From an uncultured Mucilaginibacter sp. (GTDB lineage Bacteria; Bacteroidota; Bacteroidia; Sphingobacteriales; Sphingobacteriaceae): DNA of 5,904 nucleotides. The notes beneath the pieces are model-generated. The model ran no database searches and was not told where the DNA came from. It was given only the letters and a program-made list of their open reading frames with translations. This document shows, in pieces, positions 1 through 5,899 of the stretch (its first letter is position 1; every line of letters begins with the position of its first letter). The translations under genes were made by a program, and so were the position numbers. The stretch is from NCBI GenBank assembly GCA_946479225.1, contig CAMLFI010000181.1:1-5904 (forward strand), in the 5' to 3' direction.

Positions 1-2187
1 GGCAATTATTTTACCGTGAATGCGCATTACATCTTTGGTAAATCCAAGCTTTTGCATGTCAAGGCTATCCACTAAAAATGTGCCGCTTACCGACGGATAT
101 TTTTTGTTCATATTGGCTTTAGCATCCATCGCGAAGGAAATATTAGGGTCGCGCATGGTGGCTTTGGCTGTATAGCTGCCATTTGTGCCGGTGGCTTTTA
201 CAGCAAGGTTTTTATAGGTGTAACCCTTAACGTATGCCGACGCCACATTACCATCAAGGTTAATGCTTGCAGTTTTAGGATCAAACCCACGGCCTTTGAC
301 TTTGGCGGTCATGGTAACCATGCCTACCATCTGAGGCTGCTTAGTAAGCGCGCCGATATTTAACTGATTAGCTTTTATATCGGCCGAGTAAGTGGCATTT
401 TTAGTGCTGGCCCCATTTTTTAGGGATCCAACCAGGTCAACAGCGCCGTAACTTGACCGCAGGTTGAGCTTGGTGTTAAAACTATTCATGCTTCCTCTGA
501 AAGTGCCCTTAAGGTTCATGTTGGCCGGGACGCTTATGTTGGATGGAATAGTTCCTGCGGAAATTAGCTTTACAATATCGCCGCTGGTCGTCCTGAAATC
601 GGCAATGTTAACATCGAAATAAGCCTTGTTCATATCAGGTAAACCCTTAAGCCTTCCTGATGCTTTTATATACGTATTGCCGAACCCGCGGACCTCCAGT
701 TGCGGGATATTAAGGTTATCAACCCGACCTGCCATTCGCCCATCAATACGGATAATCGCGTTTGGCGAACTCTTAAATGGTTCTATGCTTTGCATGGTCG
801 GCATCAGTAATAAAACATCCTTGAGCGCCAATTTGCTGCCGTTGAGGTTGGCGTTAATGTAAAGCTGACCAGCGTTTTTAGTGATGGCTTCAATTGAAGG
901 ATAAGTAACGTGTACCTGTTTTTGTATAACGGTTTGCGGTGTTTCAAACAACAGGTCGTTCATATATGCGCTTTTCGGCCCGTATAAAAATGCCGTACGG
1001 AAGTTTTTAACTATCAATCCGCTTTTCTCATTAAAAGTTACCTGGTTAACCTTACCTGAAATTGTATCCGGGCTGTAAGCCAAATCAGTAAGATTTACAT
1101 TGAGATTGCGCAGGTGCATGTGTGCAAAATCAACGCCTTTACGCAAAGGGGCTTGTGCATCGTTGTCAAACTTAATATCGTTATCAACCAAGCTAACTTT
1201 ACCAAGCGACGCGCGCCATGCTGATTTATTTGGGTTTGATGCCAGTGTATCCAGCTTCTTAATGGCTTGTTCCACAGCCTTAGTAACCGTTTTAGGCTTG
1301 GCAAATCTTAGTGCACAGCTAGAATTATTAAGCTCGATATTTTTAACCGCTACGTTTTGGTTTTTCAGGTCGATCTTATCCATTTCCACTAAAAACTGAC
1401 CCAGATCAACACTGGCATCCATTTCGGCACCGCGATAATCTATTTTAATCTTTTTCAGATCAATAACGCCAAGGCTGAGGGCAAGATTCAAGGGCGCTAC
1501 AGCGGTATCAACATTGGCTGTTTGGTTTATAGTCGAACCGGCCGGTGTTTGTATTATTGTGGCATTAACATTTGACAGGTTGATACGTGGGATGCTGAAC
1601 TTCATTTTATCCATATCAAACTCCTTGATACGGGTATCGAAATGGCCAAGATAGAATTTTACGTCGTTGCCTGTGGAGAGGTCTTTATAGGATACATTGA
1701 TACGATCCAGTATGATCTTATCAACAGAGAACTTCATGGTTGAGGTAGTATCCTCCGGTTTTGGTTCTTTCTTTTGTTCGCCTGCAAAGGCTTTGATAAT
1801 GTAGTCGAAATTAAAAACGCTATCCCTGCCGCGGTATACTTTAGTAGTGATACCCTCAAGATTGATCTCATTTATTTCCATTTCGCTGTTTAGCAGTTTC
1901 AGCATACTGATGTCAACCTTCAGTTTATCGCCGGCTAAAAGGGTGTCTTTTTGCTGATCTTCAAAATAAACATCTTCTAGCACCAATAATTTGGGAAGGC
2001 CCAGGCTGATGTGCCCGATCTCGACCTTAGTGTGAATTTTATTTTCTAAAAAAGTTACTGCTTGGTTTTTTGCAAAGTTTTGTACGGCCGGAACTTGTAT
2101 TAAAACAACTACAAGCAACACCAAAATGATGACACTCGCAATTATCCAAAGAATGGTTTTTAAAGCTATACGTCCAAATCGTCCCAA
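1..2187 (-). CDS. tamB: TamB-like translocation/assembly module protein, N-terminal part (partial, runs off left edge)
   Basis: An uninterrupted minus-strand frame of 729 codons enters from 2187 and is still open at base 1, so the C-terminal half, including the diagnostic TamB (DUF490) domain, lies outside the window. The N-terminus has a few basic residues (GRFGRIALK) and then one hydrophobic segment at about residues 11-31, which fits a single inner-membrane anchor. Next comes the AsmA/TamB-type entry region (IGHISLGLPKLLVLEDVYF, about residues 57-75) and long beta-rich, weakly repetitive sequence. Late motifs such as RDPNISF, YPSVSGTFLVDSL and MRIHGKI match Bacteroidota TamB proteins as I recall them. 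The family forms a periplasm-spanning beta-groove implicated in outer-membrane assembly and lipid transport. No in-frame ATG occurs before about residue 95, so I chose TTG at 2187, which leaves a normal short tail before the membrane segment. TTG at 2235 is the alternative. Family call is strong; exact start is uncertain. Confidence 0.88.
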   Translation of the reverse strand, partial: MGRFGRIALKTILWIIASVIILVLLVVVLIQVPAVQNFAKNQAVTFLENKIHTKVEIGHISLGLPKLLVLEDVYFEDQQKDTLLAGDKLKVDISMLKLLNSEMEINEINLEGITTKVYRGRDSVFNFDYIIKAFAGEQKKEPKPEDTTSTMKFSVDKIILDRINVSYKDLSTGNDVKFYLGHFDTRIKEFDMDKMKFSIPRINLSNVNATIIQTPAGSTINQTANVDTAVAPLNLALSLGVIDLKKIKIDYRGAEMDASVDLGQFLVEMDKIDLKNQNVAVKNIELNNSSCALRFAKPKTVTKAVEQAIKKLDTLASNPNKSAWRASLGKVSLVDNDIKFDNDAQAPLRKGVDFAHMHLRNLNVNLTDLAYSPDTISGKVNQVTFNEKSGLIVKNFRTAFLYGPKSAYMNDLLFETPQTVIQKQVHVTYPSIEAITKNAGQLYINANLNGSKLALKDVLLLMPTMQSIEPFKSSPNAIIRIDGRMAGRVDNLNIPQLEVRGFGNTYIKASGRLKGLPDMNKAYFDVNIADFRTTSGDIVKLISAGTIPSNISVPANMNLKGTFRGSMNSFNTKLNLRSSYGAVDLVGSLKNGASTKNATYSADIKANQLNIGALTKQPQMVGMVTMTAKVKGRGFDPKTASINLDGNVASAYVKGYTYKNLAVKATGTNGSYTAKATMRDPNISFAMDAKANMNKKYPSVSGTFLVDSLDMQKLGFTKDVMRIHGKIIA

Positions 2188-2386
2188 TTTTACGGCTGTT
2201 TCAAGGGTTAAGTACTCTATGTGTAATATAAACAAATAGTATGCTAAAAGTTTGAGCTATTTTGCGATGATTTATACTTAAAAGGTGTCAAAAATTAAAT
2301 AATTGAAAACAAAATCAGTAAAAAAGGAATATTATAGACCATAGAAATAAATAACAATACTTAATTAGGGAAATTTTCATATTTAC

Positions 2387-2394
2387 TACCTTAG
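2387..2394 (+). promoter_or_regulatory. Probable Bacteroidota -7 box for manA
   Basis: TACCTTAG differs by one base from the Bacteroidota -7 consensus TAnnTTTG and lies 16 nt before the manA ATG, a spacing that would give a leader of only about 10 nt. No convincing TTG -33 element is present about 20 nt upstream; the sequence there is AT-rich (TTAATTAGGG). The rest of the 2188-2410 spacer is AT-rich with no gene, and no clear -7 box facing tamB was found. Confidence 0.4.
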
Positions 2395-2410
2395 CCAAAA
2401 ACCATCTGTT

Positions 2411-3394
2411 ATGTCTGAAGCATTATATCCTTTAAAGTTTAAAACCATTTACAAAGACAAGATTTGGGGTGGCCAGAAGATCAAAACCTATTTGCATAAA
2501 GATTTTGGCAACCTGCCCAATTGCGGCGAAACCTGGGAGATATCGGGCGTTAAAAGCGATGTTTCGGTAGTGGATGGCGGCGCATTGGATGGAACGTCTT
2601 TAGCTGACTTACTGGAACAATACGGCGCAGAATTGGTAGGGCAGAAGGTATATGATCATTTTGGTAATATATTCCCCTTGCTGGTTAAGTTCATTGATGC
2701 CAACGAGGACCTTTCCATACAGGTGCATCCGGATGATAAGCTGGCTAAAGAGCGCCATAACTCATTCGGAAAAACAGAGATGTGGTACGTTATTGAAGCC
2801 GATCCGGGTTCTACGTTAATTGCGGGGTTCAATCAAGAGTTAACACAAGAAAAATATCTGGAGGTATTTAACAGCGGCCATTTAACCGATGTACTGAACA
2901 AGGAGGATGTAAAAGCCGGCGATGTTTTCTTTTTGCCTGCCGGACGTGTGCATACTATAGGCAAAGGTCTATTGATAGCCGAAATTCAGCAAACATCAGA
3001 TATTACTTACCGCATTTATGATTTTGACCGTGTGGACGATAAAGGTAACAAACGTGAATTGCACGTAGAAGAAGCGCTGGCGGCAATAGATTATAAATTC
3101 TATCCGGAATATAAAACCAACTATCAGCCTGAAATGAATGAAACGGTGCATTTGGTTAAATGCCCTTATTTTACTACCAATATTTTAGATTTTAACGAGA
3201 ATACTTCCAAAGATTATAGTGGTCTCGATTCGTTTGTGATACATGTTTGCGTTGAAGGTGCTTACACTATAAAATGTAATGGCGAAACTTACGCGGTTAA
3301 AATGGGCGAATGCATACTATTACCAAAAACTATTGATAAAATAGAAATTGAAACCACAGGCGGCTTTAAGATTTTAGAGAGTTTTATCGAGTAA
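2411..3394 (+). CDS. manA: Type I phosphomannose isomerase (mannose-6-phosphate isomerase)
   Basis: A 327-residue cytoplasmic cupin enzyme that interconverts mannose-6-phosphate and fructose-6-phosphate, linking mannose use and GDP-mannose supply to glycolysis. The length matches the short, Bacillus-type class I family rather than the roughly 390-residue enterobacterial ManA. The zinc ligands expected for the family are visible: Q104 and H106 in QVHPDD, E123 in GKTEMWYV, and H181 in PAGRVHTIGKG. The downstream IQQTSDITYRIYDFDR segment carries the conserved active-site arginine (R201). The N-terminal KTIYKDKIWGG and GETWEIS stretches are also typical. The C-terminal cupin lobe (about 240-327) is complete. 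The ATG at 2411 lies just after a -7-like box with no Shine-Dalgarno. The gene stands alone: divergent from tamB and convergent with the YdeI-like gene, with no sugar-nucleotide genes beside it in this window. Confidence 0.95.
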   Translation: MSEALYPLKFKTIYKDKIWGGQKIKTYLHKDFGNLPNCGETWEISGVKSDVSVVDGGALDGTSLADLLEQYGAELVGQKVYDHFGNIFPLLVKFIDANEDLSIQVHPDDKLAKERHNSFGKTEMWYVIEADPGSTLIAGFNQELTQEKYLEVFNSGHLTDVLNKEDVKAGDVFFLPAGRVHTIGKGLLIAEIQQTSDITYRIYDFDRVDDKGNKRELHVEEALAAIDYKFYPEYKTNYQPEMNETVHLVKCPYFTTNILDFNENTSKDYSGLDSFVIHVCVEGAYTIKCNGETYAVKMGECILLPKTIDKIEIETTGGFKILESFIE

Positions 3395-3402
3395 GAGCCG
3401 CG

Positions 3403-3439
3403 CCCAGCCCTTTCCCGTTAGGGAGAGATTTAGAGTGGG
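3403..3439. repeat. GC-rich hairpin, probably a degenerate intergenic repeat or weak bidirectional terminator
   Basis: The 48-nt spacer between the convergent genes manA and the YdeI-like gene holds CTTTCCC (3410-3416), a GTTA loop and GGGAGAG (3421-3427), a 7-bp stem with one G-T wobble. Outer arms CCCA (3403-3406) and TGGG (3436-3439) can pair as well. The segment is richer in GC than its surroundings. Neither strand has a T-run right after the stem, so it is not a textbook intrinsic terminator. It resembles the 'CTCCCTAACGGGA'-type dispersed intergenic sequences that I recall from related genomes, but only one copy is in this window, so the repeat call is an inference. Confidence 0.45.
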
Positions 3440-3442
3440 TTA

Positions 3443-4054
3443 CTACTTATATTTCCAATTCCTTGATTTTCCTTCTGTAAGCCATTCAACAGCTGTAGCC
3501 ATTCGTTTTTCGCGGGTGGCTACTGTTTTGGCCTCGGTTATCCACTCCAGGTATTCCCTTTTATGTGAGGCACTGAAACCCTGAAAAGAAGCCATTGCAG
3601 CCGGCTCCTGTGACAATACTGCGGCGAAATAATCGGGCATGGGGATTTCGGCTTTTGGTTTAGCCGTTGTGGTCTTCAAGTTGCCTTTAATGCCGTTCTC
3701 GTTTAATGTAACTGCTTGCACAATAAAATCCACCAATACCTCATCGGACGGTAAATCAGCCAGTGATGTAATACGACCAAAGCTACCCGCGGCTGCCTGT
3801 TCGCCGGCATTAATTACACCTTTGGGGTCATTCAAAGCTGATGCTTTCCAAAATCCAAAAGCAGCATGCTGCTTGAAGGACGCCATTTGGCAAACCGGAC
3901 CCTTGTAATCAAAAAAAGGCATACCCCATTTTACGGTTTCTGTTATTTGTGGGGCGGCACCGTGCACCAGCTGACGGATATGCTTCAATATTGGTTTGGC
4001 AAAGTCGGCAGCTTTTTCTATATAAGCGTCTATGCGTGGGTCGTATTTTTCCAT
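3443..4054 (-). CDS. DUF1801 / YdeI-OmdA family protein
   Basis: This 203-residue soluble protein has no signal peptide or membrane segment. Residues about 15-115 look like a DUF1801 (YdhG-like) domain: DPRIDAYIEKA, then VKWGMPFFDY, KQHAAFGFW and a following helical part. Residues about 138-200 look like the OmdA segment (YdeI or OmpD-associated): a proline-rich linker (AEIPMPDYFAAVL), then FSASHKREYLEWITEAKT and TREKRMATAVEWL. The two-domain order and length are usual for the family in Bacteroidota and other bacteria. No enzymatic activity is established. Links to stress or bacteriocin protection come from naming of the Salmonella relative and should not be transferred. It lies 36 nt downstream of the 161-residue gene on the same strand, so the two may be cotranscribed, although a -7-like box directly precedes its own ATG. 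The annotation as a family member is firm; the role is unknown. Confidence 0.88.
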   Translation of the reverse strand: MEKYDPRIDAYIEKAADFAKPILKHIRQLVHGAAPQITETVKWGMPFFDYKGPVCQMASFKQHAAFGFWKASALNDPKGVINAGEQAAAGSFGRITSLADLPSDEVLVDFIVQAVTLNENGIKGNLKTTTAKPKAEIPMPDYFAAVLSQEPAAMASFQGFSASHKREYLEWITEAKTVATREKRMATAVEWLTEGKSRNWKYK

Positions 4055-4057
4055 ATA

Positions 4058-4065
4058 CCAAGATA
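4058..4065 (-). promoter_or_regulatory. Possible -7 box for the YdeI-like gene
   Basis: On the minus strand TATCTTGG, one mismatch from TAnnTTTG, ends 3 nt before the ATG at 4054. No TTG -33 element is seen at the expected distance. If it is used, transcription would begin about at the start codon. The same geometry is seen before the next gene upstream. Confidence 0.25.
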
Positions 4066-4090
4066 AGTATTTTTGGAAATAACAGATTGA

Positions 4091-4576
4091 CTAATTGATT
4101 ACTAAATTACCAAATAGCTGTAAGTGCCAGCTTTCTTTAAACGGAACCTCCCACTTAGTTTCCAGTTCCTTTACATTTTGCACCAGGTTATTAAATACAA
4201 TAGTATCACTGGTGATGTCGCCTTGTTTTAATTTTTCCTCAAACGCATTTCGTGGCAATGATAGCACCTGGTTTCCCTCACGGTAAGCCAGGTTAAAGCG
4301 ATCGAACAAATTAATGCCAAACTTTTGCTCTATTTGCTGCATAAAATGAACCGATTTATCAATTGAGCACCCACTTGCGCCTGCCTGTGTTTCATCAACT
4401 ATCAATACTAAAAAACGGTTATAACGTACCTCTGCTTTGGCCTTAAGCTGATTGTTGTGGGCCGTCCACTGCGTGGTGAAGGCATCCAGATGCTGTTGAA
4501 TTTGGCTCGTTTGCTCGTCGCTCAGTTGCTTGTCCGACTGGTAGATCCACACTCTTGAATTTACAGAAAATTGCAT
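4091..4576 (-). CDS. Conserved Bacteroidota protein of unknown function (often mislabelled 'ABC transporter ATPase')
   Basis: A 161-residue soluble protein. I recognise the family from its pattern: SRVWIYQS near the N-terminus, QWTAHNNQL (about 37-45), YNRFLVLIVDE (about 52-62), SGCSID around C70, SDTIVFNNLV (about 123-132) and a C-terminal WEVPFKESWH. Many Bacteroidota genomes label it 'ABC transporter ATPase', yet there is no Walker A (GxxGxGK[ST]), Walker B or LSGGQ signature, so that name is not supported. C70 is the only cysteine. As I recall, the family usually sits next to the (Fe-S)-binding CCG-domain gene, which is also close by here, on the same strand and about 500 nt upstream, separated by the plus-strand 157-residue gene. 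I start at ATG 4576; an in-frame TTG at 4582 would add two residues but falls inside a perfect -7 box. Function unknown. Confidence 0.8.
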   Translation of the reverse strand: MQFSVNSRVWIYQSDKQLSDEQTSQIQQHLDAFTTQWTAHNNQLKAKAEVRYNRFLVLIVDETQAGASGCSIDKSVHFMQQIEQKFGINLFDRFNLAYREGNQVLSLPRNAFEEKLKQGDITSDTIVFNNLVQNVKELETKWEVPFKESWHLQLFGNLVIN

Positions 4577-4579
4577 GTA

Positions 4580-4587
4580 CAAAGTTA
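4580..4587 (-). promoter_or_regulatory. -7 promoter box for the 161-residue gene
   Basis: On the minus strand TAACTTTG matches the Bacteroidota -7 consensus TAnnTTTG exactly and ends 3 nt before the ATG at 4576, so the mRNA may be leaderless or nearly so. A TTG -33 element at 19-21 nt is not obvious (a TTC is there). The box also decides the start: TTG 4582 is part of it and would not lie within the transcript. Confidence 0.5.
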
Positions 4588-4595
4588 TTAATTAT

Positions 4596-4603
4596 TAACT
4601 TCG
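4596..4603 (+). promoter_or_regulatory. Possible -7 box for the 157-residue gene
   Basis: TAACTTCG, one mismatch from TAnnTTTG, lies 18 nt before the ATG at 4622, close to the manA spacing. A TTG at 4571-4573 could be its -33 element with a 22-nt gap, slightly longer than usual. It is the mirror image of the box at 4580-4587, with 8 nt between them. Confidence 0.35.
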
Positions 4604-4621
4604 ACGCTGAATTTTATTGTA

Positions 4622-5095
4622 ATGATAAGATCAATTATCCTAAAAATTAAAAAAACGTTTCTTGTTGCCTTGCTTTCGCTTTCGGGCGCTGCATGCCTTT
4701 GCTTTGCAGTGGAGCAGGACTGGCTTGGCTGGAGCAACCAATGCCTCACTGCATCTTACGATGCGACCGCCGATGCAAAGTTGAAAAAATTTGAGATCAA
4801 TTTGACTGAGGATTCTTTTCTTCGCCTGCGCAAAACTTACCAAAACGGCAAGCAAGAGTATTTTTCACTACAACTGCAGCAATTGGATGAACTGGTTTAT
4901 TTGGGTAATACCTACAAAGGTACATTGCGGCTAAAAACCAAAGATGATGATGTGATAGTTCAAACCTATAATGACAGGAAAGGTAATATCGATACGATGG
5001 CAACTTTGCTGGATATCCCCCTAAAAAACATGGAACCTGAACGGTTGGACAGTTTGCAACGCGCCCTTAATTATTTAAAAGGAAAGAACCTATAA
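4622..5095 (+). CDS. Unrecognised exported or membrane-anchored protein
   Basis: I do not recognise this 157-residue protein. The first ten residues carry two lysines and an arginine (MIRSIILKIK), followed by a hydrophobic stretch at about 12-30 (TFLVALLSL, then SGAACLCFA). This reads as a Sec signal peptide with possible cleavage after CFA (residue 29), or as an N-terminal anchor. C25 does not sit in a good lipobox, because -3 is glycine. The remainder is polar, with alternating beta-like segments (KKFEINL, EYFSLQLQQL, YKGTLRLKTKDDDVIVQTY) and a helical, charged C-terminus (EPERLDSLQRALNYLKG). A lone C41 follows the signal. No catalytic motif is visible. Translation would start at ATG 4622 behind a possible -7 box. 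The gene diverges from the 161-residue gene across 45 nt and its stop overlaps the Fe-S gene stop by 6 nt. Coding is supported by the signal-like N-terminus and the tight fit between neighbours. Confidence 0.75.
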   Translation: MIRSIILKIKKTFLVALLSLSGAACLCFAVEQDWLGWSNQCLTASYDATADAKLKKFEINLTEDSFLRLRKTYQNGKQEYFSLQLQQLDELVYLGNTYKGTLRLKTKDDDVIVQTYNDRKGNIDTMATLLDIPLKNMEPERLDSLQRALNYLKGKNL

Positions 5096-5878
5096 GCCGT
5101 TAGCCCTAACTGTTATCTCAGCTATATCCAATACTTTAATTTCCTGATCCTTGTCGCGGTGTTTTACGCCATCGCTTAACATGGTCATACAAAACGGACA
5201 AGCGGATGCCACCACCTGCGCATTAATAGCTACTACTTCATCAATACGCTCCATATTAATGTCTTTGTTACCGGGCTCAGGTTCTTTAAACATTTGCGCA
5301 CCGCCTGCACCGCAACATAGGCCATTGCTGCGGCAACGCTTCATTTCAACCAGTTCGGTATCCAATATTTCTAAAGCTTTGCGAGGGGCTTCGTAAACAT
5401 CGTTTCCGCGACCCAAATAACAAGGGTCGTGGTAAGTAATGCGTTTGCCTTTAAAGCTTTCGCCTCCCTCGGCTTTTAGCTTGCCATCATCTATCAGTTG
5501 CTGTATCAACTGTGAATGATGTATTACCTCATAATTTCCGCCAAGATTAGGATATTCATTCTTAATAGTGTTAAAGCAATGGGGACAACCGGTAACTATC
5601 TTTTTAATGTTGTAGCCATTTAGTACCTCAATATTTGTCATGGCCTGCATCTGGAATAAAAACTCGTTGCCCGCGCGTTTGGCCGGGTCGCCGGTGCAAC
5701 TTTCTTCGGTACCCAAAACGGCATAGCTTATGCCTACATGGTGCAGAATCTTGCAGATGTCGCGCGTTATTTTTTGTGCCCGTTCATCAAAACTGCCCGC
5801 GCATCCTACCCAGAATAAAATTTCCGGTTGCTTTCCCTCCGCGGCCATTTGAGCCATGGTTATTGGTCGATGGTTCAT
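5090..5878 (-). CDS. (Fe-S)-binding protein with two CCG domains (HdrD/LutA/GlpC-like)
   Basis: A 262-residue cytoplasmic protein with two cysteine-rich CCG domains (DUF224 type), the module that in heterodisulfide reductase HdrB/HdrD binds an iron-sulfur cluster, also found in GlpC and LutA. Domain 1 has C26, C61-T-G and C98-x2-C101. Domain 2 has C153, C188-C189-G and C227-x2-C230. Domain 1 thus has threonine in place of the second cysteine of CCG. The ESCTGDPAKRAGNE and TGCPHCFNTIKNEYP stretches are, as I recall, typical of the Bacteroidota form, which usually lies directly downstream of a larger (Fe-S) protein carrying ferredoxin-type clusters; that partner would be beyond the right edge. 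It probably moves electrons, but donor and acceptor are unknown. An in-frame TGA at 5882-5884 limits the start to 5878 or later. ATG 5857 (M8, before AQMAAEGKQPE) is the alternative, since the first residues are encoded by a heptad repeat. Confidence 0.92.
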   Translation of the reverse strand: MNHRPITMAQMAAEGKQPEILFWVGCAGSFDERAQKITRDICKILHHVGISYAVLGTEESCTGDPAKRAGNEFLFQMQAMTNIEVLNGYNIKKIVTGCPHCFNTIKNEYPNLGGNYEVIHHSQLIQQLIDDGKLKAEGGESFKGKRITYHDPCYLGRGNDVYEAPRKALEILDTELVEMKRCRSNGLCCGAGGAQMFKEPEPGNKDINMERIDEVVAINAQVVASACPFCMTMLSDGVKHRDKDQEIKVLDIAEITVRANGL

Positions 5879-5899
5879 AGATCATAGTTCATGGCTGTT
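5851..5899 (-). repeat. Degenerate heptanucleotide tandem array over the Fe-S gene start
   Basis: Read on the minus strand, seven consecutive 7-mers fit a consensus near ATGAACC: AACAGCC, ATGAACT, ATGATCT, ATGAACC, ATCGACC, AATAACC and ATGGCTC. The central three match at 5-7 positions; the outermost match at only 4. The array supplies the start ATG at 5878 and the first codons of the Fe-S gene. It resembles short heptad repeats that I recall from intergenic regions of related Bacteroidota, but this window holds just one array. Confidence 0.55.

Noticed and set aside
626..1399. Plus-strand open frames (626-862 and 1100-1399) and a minus-strand frame at 1095-1304
   Set aside because: All lie within the continuous tamB frame, whose translation shows a coherent TamB pattern over 729 codons; these frames show no family pattern.
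2228..2242. TACTATTTG on the minus strand as a -7 box for tamB
   Set aside because: It has three bases rather than two between TA and TTTG, and no -33 TTG about 20 nt upstream. It does not reach a usable standard.
3403..3439. Canonical intrinsic terminator between manA and the YdeI-like gene
   Set aside because: The stem is real but no T-run follows on either strand, so it is reported as a hairpin or repeat only.
3639..4286. Plus-strand open frames opposite the YdeI-like gene and the 161-residue gene
   Set aside because: They are antisense to two recognisable protein families, have cysteine-rich or low-quality composition, and have no promoter box or motif of their own.
4091..4576. ABC transporter ATPase identity for the 161-residue protein
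   Set aside because: No Walker A, Walker B or signature motif is present and the protein is too short for a nucleotide-binding domain.
4577..4582. TTG at 4582 as start of the 161-residue gene
   Set aside because: It is part of the perfect -7 box TAACTTTG and only adds two residues; ATG 4576 is two codons later and fits the family's N-terminus.
4682..4705. Lipoprotein signal (C25) in the 157-residue protein
   Set aside because: The residues before C25 are G-A-A with no Leu/Val/Ile at -3, so the lipobox is poor; a cleaved signal peptide or anchor fits better.
4640..5003. Minus-strand frames inside the 157-residue gene
   Set aside because: The plus frame has a signal-peptide-like N-terminus and a start and stop fitted to the neighbours; the antisense frames have neither.
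5151..5880. Plus-strand frames opposite the Fe-S gene
   Set aside because: The minus frame carries two complete cysteine motif sets; the plus frames are shadows rich in Cys/Arg/Pro.
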